Shown here piece after piece: positions 6,536 to 12,578 of a stretch of DNA of 12,578 nucleotides. A program made the translations under genes and the position numbers. Numbering within the stretch: the stretch's first letter is position 1; each line of letters begins with the position of its first letter. The notes beneath the pieces are model-generated. The model saw nothing but the letters and a program-made list of their open reading frames with translations. It had not been told where the DNA came from and did no database searches. The DNA comes from an uncultured Gammaproteobacteria bacterium (lineage in GTDB: Bacteria; Pseudomonadota; Gammaproteobacteria; Steroidobacterales; JABDMI01): assembly GCA_938039225.1 (NCBI GenBank), contig CALHVH010000067.1, forward strand, positions 1 through 12,578, read 5' to 3'.

Positions 6536-7720
6536 ATGTGTAAAACTTTAAGTTTAAAATTGGGCCTAATTGTCGTTCTAATAAATCTTGTGGCTTGTGC
6601 GACTACAAATAGTAATGTAGTGGTTGAGGAGACCCAGTTAGTTGGTCTAGATAGCTTACTCGCTTCTAGTTCAAAAGCGTTCGGGCCATCAATATTACCT
6701 GAGTCGGAAAGCGAAATTTTTTCACTAACCGAGTCTCAAGAAAAACACTTTCTAGAATTTTATCACTCTCCAGAAAATGCTGAGCTTGAAGGGCATGAAA
6801 GACTAAATGAATACTTATTGAGTTTCGGAGATAATTTTTCTTACTCTGATTACACTAAAACTGCTGAAATCACTCAACAAACCGCTTCTGGGAATTGTAT
6901 TTCGCTAGCAGTGCTTACTACGGCATATGCCCAATTAGTGGATCTGAAAGTGAAATATCAACTAGCAATACGTGTTCCTGTTTATCAACAGTTTGGAAGT
7001 ATTATTTTTAATGCTGAGCATGTAAGAACTATGGTTTTTGAAAATAATTTTGAAATCGTAGATGGGGTGATGACTATTCCAGGTTATTCTTTAATTGATT
7101 ACTACCCGAGTCGCTATAGCAAAATCGATGGATATATAAGTAAAGAACAGTTTTTAGGTCGATATTATCGGAATTTGGCGGCAGAAGCTTTAGGGAATAA
7201 CGACAACCGAGAGGCTTTCTGGATGGCTAAATATTCCTTAGAAAGCGAAGCAGAAAACGCTGATGCAATCAATTCAATCGCGGTAGCAAATCGACGTAGT
7301 GGACAGCTTGAAATGGCGGAGCGTTTTTTTGAATATGGCTTAAAACTTACAGATAATAAGTTAGTTCTGCTTAAAAATTATAAGCTTCTATTAACGCAAC
7401 AAGGTCGTATATCCGAAGTTGAAGAAATTAATAAGCAATTAAAAGCATATAATGATAAAAACCCATTTGAAATATTAACTAAAGCCGAGCAAGCATTTGC
7501 AGAAAATGACTTTACTAAAGCATTAGATTTATACCAAACAATAATAAGTTTTGCACCTTATGTACATCAGGCGTATTTCGGAATTGCAAAGTCAGAATAC
7601 AAACGTGGTAATTTAGTTGCAGCTAATGAGGCCTTGCAGAGAGCATTGCAAGAAACCTATGACGGCGAAGTGAAAACCGTTTACCAAGCTAAATTATCTG
7701 CACTTAAAAAGCTTGATTAA
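6536..7720 (+). CDS. Lipoprotein with transglutaminase/papain-like domain and TPR repeats (copy 2)
   Basis: Paralogue of the preceding gene along its whole length (394 versus 397 residues); it begins on the base after that gene's stop, so the two form one operon. The lipobox is LVAC with Cys21, and Ala22 at +2 again predicts the outer membrane. The candidate triad is kept at the same spacing: Cys121 in GNCISLAVLTT, His162 in FNAEHVR and Asp188 in LIDYYPS. The shared block YYRNLAAEAL (210-219) opens the TPR-like region, followed by matching helices to the end (FGIAKSEYKRGNL near 348-360). The N-terminal linker of about 60 residues and the segment before the Asp diverge most. AAGGA at 6518-6522 is 13 bases from the ATG, so coupling to copy 1 is likely. 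No terminator follows: the stop is one base from the stop of the opposing gene. Confidence 0.85.
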   Translation: MCKTLSLKLGLIVVLINLVACATTNSNVVVEETQLVGLDSLLASSSKAFGPSILPESESEIFSLTESQEKHFLEFYHSPENAELEGHERLNEYLLSFGDNFSYSDYTKTAEITQQTASGNCISLAVLTTAYAQLVDLKVKYQLAIRVPVYQQFGSIIFNAEHVRTMVFENNFEIVDGVMTIPGYSLIDYYPSRYSKIDGYISKEQFLGRYYRNLAAEALGNNDNREAFWMAKYSLESEAENADAINSIAVANRRSGQLEMAERFFEYGLKLTDNKLVLLKNYKLLLTQQGRISEVEEINKQLKAYNDKNPFEILTKAEQAFAENDFTKALDLYQTIISFAPYVHQAYFGIAKSEYKRGNLVAANEALQRALQETYDGEVKTVYQAKLSALKKLD

Positions 7721-7721
7721 A

Positions 7722-10148
7722 TTAATTGCAATTCTGCAAATCATTAATCCATTGTGAAATAATATTTACTGCATCGGTATCAATAACCTGACTTGCTAAA
7801 GGTGGCATACGAGTGTCGCTTGTCGTGCTCTGCATTCTAGCTATTAACACCGAGCGACTGGCATCACCCGGCGCGATGATTCGTGCATCGGTAATCCCTA
7901 ATGTGCCATTATCAGGAGTAATATCGCAGCTCATGGTATTTGCGAAGTTAGTTTGTATGCGTAAGTCTAATTCAGTGCCTGTGCCACCAGGTTGGTGACA
8001 GCCACTACAATTACTGTGTAAATAACTACGAGCTCTTAGTTCTAAGCTAGCGGTTTGGTCATTTCTATCTGCCATTTGAGTGATTTGATCAGCTGTTGCT
8101 TGCGATGATAAAAAACTGGCTTCAGCAAGGGCATCAAGTTGGTTGCCAAGGTTTCCATTAGGGTAATTAATTTCAAAGTTTAATTGACTGGCTTCTAAGC
8201 CTAAACTTGTGTTAGCTGCTCCAGTGTGGCATTCAAAACACTGACCACGAGAGGGAATTATGTGTGGAATCCCATTTACTGTTATGGTTTTTGAAGAATC
8301 ACCATCGAGTAGCAGAGCGTCACTTTGGTCAGTTAACCATTCATAACTATAACCAGCCCATCCATTTATATGACGCATGAATAAGCGTGTTTCTAAATAG
8401 GTATTGTCACGCATAAAGTTTTTTACAATCACACTACCATTTGGGAAAATAAAGTCTCCATCACTTTCTAATTCAATAGAGCTTCCATCGGGTATAGCAA
8501 AAAGCCTGGTTTTATCAGCTCCATCAGACCAGAGTTGATTATGTACTTCATAGGGGATTAACGCATCAGAATAGGCTTTTTGTTGAGTAGACGTGAAACA
8601 GCCAGTATCAGAAAGATTGCTTGGTATGTTTCCAATACTATTGGAATTATCCACAAAACGATAGGCCGAACTCCCAGCACCACCATTATATTCTAATAAT
8701 AAAACTTCGCCATCAGAGCCTTGAGCAAAACTGGTAATGTTTATTCCACTCAATAACATTTCCTCTTGTGAATAGCTTTGATCAACTTGTGGTTCAGCGC
8801 GATAAACACGACCAGAACAAAAATCACCATAAATATAATTTCCAACTAAACCTGGCAAACGAGTTGAGCGATAAACAAAGCCTCCTGTGACTGAGCATTC
8901 GCCATTGTCATGGTTGTATTCGGTGACCGGTAAAGTTAAATTGGTTTGATCACAACCAGAAGTTTGAAAGCACTCACTGCCTTCCATAATTGGCCAACCG
9001 AGATTATCGGCCGCACTCACTTTATTGACTTCTTCAATTCGGTTTTGACCTACATCGGCAACCCATAGCTCATCGGTTTGAGAATCAAAGCTCCAACGCC
9101 AAGGGTTTCGAAGTCCATAGGCATAAATTTCATCGAGAATATTGTTATTATTTACAAAGGGGTTATCGGCAGGAATTGCATAATTACTACCTGAGCCACT
9201 CACATCCAGCCTTAAGATGGCTGAGTGTAAGGATTGAGTATTTTGACCATGGTTAAACGTATCGTTAGCGCCACCACCATCACCAAAGCCTATATATAAA
9301 AATCCGTCTGGTCCAAAGCCAATGCCGCCGCCATTATGGTTACTTGCGGGTTGCTCAAGGCTTAATATAATTTGCTCACTGCTTATGCTTAATGGTTCAC
9401 TACCTTGCTTACTTATTCGGGAGATAATAGAGTTGCGACCATTGTCTGTATTGATATAGGAAAAATAAACTCGACCATTACTTGCATATTGAGGATCAAA
9501 GGCCATGCCTAATAAACCTTGTTCACCGGAGTTACGTACTCGACTGCTTAAGTCCACAAAGGGGTTGAGAGTGTTAGCAGTGGCTGTATTTTCAAACCAT
9601 TGTACCAAGCCGCTTTGTGACATGGTGTACCAGCGAGATGAATCACCAGGAGCTTGAAACATGCCTACTAAGTCCGAAATGGCTGGTAGGTTAGGGAAAG
9701 CAGCTTGGAGTTGATAACTTTCATTTCCACTACTGGCTTGTTCGGGTGCAAGGCATGTAGTGTTAGATACTCGCGAGATAATGCTACTTGAAGATTCAGC
9801 TGTGAAAATTGCAGCAACAGTTTGATCCGAGCCTAAAGCAATGCTGCATGTGCTTGAACCAGAGCATGCTCCTGCCCAATTGCTAAAAGTAAATCCACTA
9901 TCAGGCGTTGCTATTAAGTTTACAACAGTACTTGGATCTAACGGTGTTGTGCAGCTGGCAGTACAATTAATAGCATTGCTGGAATCGCTAACACTACCGC
10001 TACCTGTAATGGTAATCGTTAATGTAGATTGGCTTGGAGGGGTAATTGGAATAGGCGTATCTCCATCTCCACTGCCACCACCGCAAGAGGCGATAAAGAA
10101 AAGTACGAAAAAGCAAAAAAAACTTGAGTATCTTTCAGAGAATAACAT
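7722..10148 (-). CDS. Lipoprotein fusing PQQ-type sugar dehydrogenase with a diheme cytochrome c region
   Basis: An 808-residue predicted extracytoplasmic oxidoreductase. The signal ends in lipobox IASC (Cys22), with Gly at +2. Residues about 42-118 form one InlB-like bacterial repeat with cysteine pairs 62/66 and 95/101. Residues about 150-500 are a glucose/sorbosone dehydrogenase beta-propeller: GEQGLLGMAFDP (208-219), NHNGGGIGFGPDG with candidate catalytic His271, YIGFGDGGG (285-293), GLRNPWRWSFD with Arg347, and GDFCSGRVYR. Residues about 525-808 resemble the diheme cytochromes I recall as the SO2930 family. They carry heme sites CFECH (637-641) and CSGCH (714-718), with Met781 a possible axial ligand. 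Electrons from a PQQ-oxidised substrate would pass to the in-chain hemes; substrate unknown. GGAG on the minus strand (10158-10161) lies 9 bases before the ATG. Confidence 0.88.
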   Translation of the reverse strand: MLFSERYSSFFCFFVLFFIASCGGGSGDGDTPIPITPPSQSTLTITITGSGSVSDSSNAINCTASCTTPLDPSTVVNLIATPDSGFTFSNWAGACSGSSTCSIALGSDQTVAAIFTAESSSSIISRVSNTTCLAPEQASSGNESYQLQAAFPNLPAISDLVGMFQAPGDSSRWYTMSQSGLVQWFENTATANTLNPFVDLSSRVRNSGEQGLLGMAFDPQYASNGRVYFSYINTDNGRNSIISRISKQGSEPLSISSEQIILSLEQPASNHNGGGIGFGPDGFLYIGFGDGGGANDTFNHGQNTQSLHSAILRLDVSGSGSNYAIPADNPFVNNNNILDEIYAYGLRNPWRWSFDSQTDELWVADVGQNRIEEVNKVSAADNLGWPIMEGSECFQTSGCDQTNLTLPVTEYNHDNGECSVTGGFVYRSTRLPGLVGNYIYGDFCSGRVYRAEPQVDQSYSQEEMLLSGINITSFAQGSDGEVLLLEYNGGAGSSAYRFVDNSNSIGNIPSNLSDTGCFTSTQQKAYSDALIPYEVHNQLWSDGADKTRLFAIPDGSSIELESDGDFIFPNGSVIVKNFMRDNTYLETRLFMRHINGWAGYSYEWLTDQSDALLLDGDSSKTITVNGIPHIIPSRGQCFECHTGAANTSLGLEASQLNFEINYPNGNLGNQLDALAEASFLSSQATADQITQMADRNDQTASLELRARSYLHSNCSGCHQPGGTGTELDLRIQTNFANTMSCDITPDNGTLGITDARIIAPGDASRSVLIARMQSTTSDTRMPPLASQVIDTDAVNIISQWINDLQNCN

Positions 10149-10238
10149 GACAGTAGACTCCAGAACATCGTTAGATGGAAACAGATAATAACATAGTATT
10201 TTTTTAGTCTGTTTGCTTACTTTTAGCTAAGAAAAGAG

Positions 10239-10268
10239 AAAATACGATAAGCTGATGATTAGTATCAA
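10239..10268 (-). promoter_or_regulatory. Candidate promoter for the PQQ dehydrogenase-cytochrome gene
   Basis: On the minus strand, TTGATA (10263-10268) and TATTTT (10239-10244) are separated by 18 bases, giving a leader of roughly 80 bases before the ATG at 10148. The -10 matches consensus at four of six positions only. A better -10 alone, TATTAT at 10185-10190, has no acceptable -35. The rest of the 196-base gap (10149-10344) is AT-rich and shows no gene. Confidence 0.35.
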
Positions 10269-10321
10269 TAAAAATTTTGTTAAGAAATTACTCTCAGTGT
10301 GCTTTTATAGCGCTTTATAGT

Positions 10322-10350
10322 AAAAAAACTTTGAGATTAGTTATTCAAAG
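10322..10350 (-). terminator. Weak intrinsic terminator after the ATP-grasp gene
   Basis: On the minus strand, CTTTGA (10345-10350, the last Leu codon plus stop) pairs with TCAAAG (10329-10334) across a 10-base loop and is followed by seven T (10322-10328). The stem is only six firm pairs, extendable by a G-T wobble and A-T pairs that consume part of the T run. Plausible, but much weaker than the adk terminator. Confidence 0.4.
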
Positions 10351-11214
10351 CTTCTTTAATATTGCCTGAGAAAACATATCAATAGCTTTCTCACTAAACT
10401 CAAAAAATAAAGACGGTTCATTGATTTCTAATTCCATTAACAAAAACTGTCCGTCTCTAATAACCCCATCTACTCTTGCATAGAGTAGCGGTTCTTTTTG
10501 TATGTCCATTATTTTTTGGGTTTGCTTAAGAATCTCAGAACAGGGTTCAACAGCTTTGTTAGTGCCGCCAAATTCTTCTTGAATGCGAAAGTCATTCCCA
10601 GTTACACTTTTTAAAATTGAATGGGAATATTCTCCATTGAAATACATAATGGACCATTCACCTTCAGATTGAATCTCAGGCATGAAGGGTTGAATGAAAA
10701 CCGTCTCTCTAGAGATTTGTTCGGCAAATTTTTCTTGATCTGATTCCGATGTGTTTAGATTACTTCGCCAGGTACCATAGGCTCCTGCAGAAATAACGGG
10801 TTTGATTACCACCATATCCCAAGAACGGAGTTTAAGAATATCTTTAAGATTGGCGGCCGTGTTTTTTTCCACACAATGAGTCGGAATGATTGCTATGCCT
10901 TGCTGCTCGAAGTCTAATAGGTAACGTTTATCAATATTTTCTAAAATAGTTTTAGGCGGATTCAGTAATGTGGTTTGAGAGTGTTCATGCAAAAAACTCT
11001 GTACCCATTGATAATAGTCATCACCTTTTAAAAAATAATCCCAAGGCGAGCGAACAATAACGGCAGAAAAGTCAGACCAGTTGATTGACTTATCATCCCA
11101 AATCGCTGGTACTACTTGTATATTGTGTAATGCTAGTTTTTGAGCAATGAGAAGATCGTCTTCCAATAAATTTGGAAAATCGCTAGATGTCGCGAAAGCA
11201 ATTTTTATTGTCAC
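10345..11214 (-). CDS. ATP-grasp ligase, DcsG/glutathione-synthetase-like
   Basis: Predicted cytoplasmic ligase that activates a carboxylate as acyl-phosphate with ATP and joins it to an amine or similar nucleophile; substrates unknown. The 289-residue sequence has the N-terminal pattern EDDLLIAQKLALH (18-30), WDD and IVRSPWDYFLKGDDYYQW (53-70) that I associate with the cycloserine-pathway ligase DcsG and many uncharacterised relatives. ATP-grasp residues look intact: Lys138 in VIKPVISAGAYGT, Gln175 in IQPFM, Glu186 in GEWSIMYF, Arg247/Asp249 in YARVDGV, and Glu261/Glu263/Asn265 in MELEINEPSLFF. The start is GTG at 11212-11214, three bases after the stop of the upstream amidohydrolase gene, with no alternative ATG nearby; translational coupling is likely. 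No other cycloserine genes are visible, so the product is not inferred to be cycloserine. Confidence 0.87.
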   Translation of the reverse strand: MTIKIAFATSSDFPNLLEDDLLIAQKLALHNIQVVPAIWDDKSINWSDFSAVIVRSPWDYFLKGDDYYQWVQSFLHEHSQTTLLNPPKTILENIDKRYLLDFEQQGIAIIPTHCVEKNTAANLKDILKLRSWDMVVIKPVISAGAYGTWRSNLNTSESDQEKFAEQISRETVFIQPFMPEIQSEGEWSIMYFNGEYSHSILKSVTGNDFRIQEEFGGTNKAVEPCSEILKQTQKIMDIQKEPLLYARVDGVIRDGQFLLMELEINEPSLFFEFSEKAIDMFSQAILKKL

Positions 11215-11217
11215 TAA

Positions 11218-12578
11218 TTATTCTTCAGAAGACTGCTTACGAGCATCTGAAAGCACTTTACGTTGTAAAGGACTTGAAATACTTTCCCAAAATAACTTGA
11301 TATTCTGATGCCAGCTTTTAGCCTGTGCTTCAGAATAGCTTAAAAGTTTATCCAGCTCATCTCTATCAAGATAACGCTCTTGAGTTATGAGTGCTTCAAT
11401 ATCACCTAGGGCGTCAATACTTTCAAGTGGATTAGCATTTAATAAAACCAGATCGGCTTTTTTGCCTATGTCTATCGTGCCATAATCGCTTTGTGCGTTA
11501 CTAAAGATAGCGGGGCTCAATGTGGCACTTTGTAAGGCCTGTAGTGTTGTCATACCACCATCCACCATGTCGGCAAGTTCATCATGTAAACTTTCACCGG
11601 CAATTAGTTGGTTGCCAGCAGCATTACTTCCGGCAATGATTTTAACCCCAGCATTTTTGGCCATATTCACTTGTTGAGCTGCCAGTGTAAATAAATCGTC
11701 ATGAGCGTTTTTAGCGGTGACGCTTAAGCTATTCTTTTTTTCAAATTTCCAAAATAAATACTTGTAAACCAAGGGAGCAAATTTGCTGGTCTTCGAGTTG
11801 TTATGTTCATACTTATTTTTTAGTGATTGCAGATTGGGTGACCACCAAGAGTTTGAGCTAGCCATTGTTGTCATCAGAGTGCCACACTTAATGGGGTCTT
11901 GTTGGGCAACAACGTCTTCTAATATAATGCTTTCAAACTTATCGGTGTTTGCTGCCGTAAGTAATTGTCTGGAATTGTTATAGCAAGCAAAAGAAAATAT
12001 GCTGGCTTCATCAATTGATTTTTGTTTGGCGGAAATTGCATCGGGCAAACTTGCATTAAACGGGATATTTCCTGACAGTGAGATTTGATGTTTCTGAGCT
12101 TCAAGAGCCAGTCCAAAATAAACGCGACGGGCAAGATCTTTTTCAATGACTATAGTGTCAGCCTTTTGAGATTTTGCGTATTGAACTAAGCCATTGGATT
12201 TTTCAACCGCATTTGATTTTAGATATTCAGGAAATTCATCCGGTATTTCTTTACCGCCGGCAAGAGGGTGGTTTGAATGTTCATGGTAGATGGGGTTCAC
12301 TTGAAGCCCTTGTTGTGCCTTGCTATTCCAACGTTTTCGGTCATCAGTACATGCCCAATATGCGTCATCTTGATTTAAGCAGCCCGATAAATCGCGTAAA
12401 TGAGTGACGCCATTGGCAATAAACAATGGATGATGAATATATGGAGACCGTTTTATCGATTGACTATGCATATCCCATAAACCAGGGATAAGGTATTTAT
12501 CGGTACCTTCAATAATTATTGTCAGGGTATCTTTAGGACGAATATTGTCTTGCGAGATATTGATAATTCTCCCTTCAT
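11218..12578 (-). CDS. Amidohydrolase-family protein lacking most metal ligands (5' end outside window)
   Basis: Imidazolonepropionase/prolidase-like amidohydrolase fold. The frame is open to the window edge. Starting at the ATG 12471 would cut a conserved beta-strand, since codons upstream of it read EGRIINIS and, later, GTDKYLIPGLWDMHS, a standard family N-terminus. The C-terminus is also canonical: GESLHDELADMV, ATLSPAIF, GTIDIGKKADLVLLNANPL. The metal site is not. HxH is HSQ (Gln at 12460-12462). The strand-4 Lys aligns with Val (12148-12150). The His of GHxP is Asn (12067-12069), that of SIEH is Glu (12007-12009), and the Asp of GTDA is Asn (11623-11625). Only the first His remains. It is therefore probably a non-catalytic pseudoenzyme, kept intact over about 450 codons and cotranscribed with the ATP-grasp gene. 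A diverged enzyme using other residues is the alternative. Confidence 0.86.
   Translation of the reverse strand, partial: EGRIINISQDNIRPKDTLTIIIEGTDKYLIPGLWDMHSQSIKRSPYIHHPLFIANGVTHLRDLSGCLNQDDAYWACTDDRKRWNSKAQQGLQVNPIYHEHSNHPLAGGKEIPDEFPEYLKSNAVEKSNGLVQYAKSQKADTIVIEKDLARRVYFGLALEAQKHQISLSGNIPFNASLPDAISAKQKSIDEASIFSFACYNNSRQLLTAANTDKFESIILEDVVAQQDPIKCGTLMTTMASSNSWWSPNLQSLKNKYEHNNSKTSKFAPLVYKYLFWKFEKKNSLSVTAKNAHDDLFTLAAQQVNMAKNAGVKIIAGSNAAGNQLIAGESLHDELADMVDGGMTTLQALQSATLSPAIFSNAQSDYGTIDIGKKADLVLLNANPLESIDALGDIEALITQERYLDRDELDKLLSYSEAQAKSWHQNIKLFWESISSPLQRKVLSDARKQSSEE

Noticed and set aside
9841..10188. Plus-strand 115-codon reading frame opposite the dehydrogenase-cytochrome N-terminus
   Set aside because: It lies antisense to a well-supported coding region with clear domains; composition and lack of a ribosome site mark it as a shadow.
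10301..10320. TTTATAG repeated around CGC as a hairpin or operator
   Set aside because: It is a direct, not inverted, repeat of seven AT-rich bases and cannot form a stem; likely chance.
10345..11214. Calling the ATP-grasp gene dcsG and the locus a cycloserine cluster
   Set aside because: Only one gene resembles the pathway, many unrelated bacteria carry similar ATP-grasp proteins, and no other cycloserine gene is visible.

Overview
The window looks like chromosomal DNA of an AT-rich gammaproteobacterium, probably marine or aquatic. It has a Gram-negative muropeptide-recycling ligase (mpl), RNase D, three lipoproteins with signals expected to send them to the outer membrane, and a pyrophosphate-type phosphofructokinase next to adk. 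Kangiella/Aliikangiella- or Methylophaga-like bacteria would fit, but that is a guess from gene content. I see no phage, IS element, CRISPR array, tRNA or rRNA. No gene-free stretch exceeds about 220 bases.

Layout. (1) 1-1902: a 3'-truncated PPi-type phosphofructokinase on the minus strand diverges from adk on the plus strand, and adk ends in a strong intrinsic terminator. (2) 1903-3902: a minus-strand pair, RNase D then a short-chain dehydrogenase, whose stop and start share one base. (3) 3903-5270: mpl, divergent from rnd. (4) 5278-7720: a near-consensus promoter with a 12-bp palindrome at the predicted transcript start drives two abutting paralogous lipoprotein genes. Each encodes a transglutaminase/papain-like Cys-His-Asp domain plus TPR-like helices. 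(5) 7722-10148: converging on them with one base between, a large lipoprotein fuses an InlB-like repeat, a PQQ-type sugar dehydrogenase beta-propeller and a diheme cytochrome c region. (6) 10345-12578: a tightly spaced minus-strand pair, an amidohydrolase-family protein (5' end outside the window) followed by an ATP-grasp ligase.

How the genes work together. Adk and the PPi-PFK both consume by-products of biosynthesis (AMP and PPi) and may share the divergent control region. Mpl, RNase D and the dehydrogenase are housekeeping or accessory. The most unusual locus is the last one. The amidohydrolase open reading frame keeps the family's scaffold motifs, but by family comparison it has lost five of the six expected metal-ligand positions. 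It looks like an intact pseudoenzyme coupled to an apparently intact ATP-grasp ligase. The tandem lipoprotein pair is the second candidate for an undescribed function. All family alignments here are from memory and by eye.
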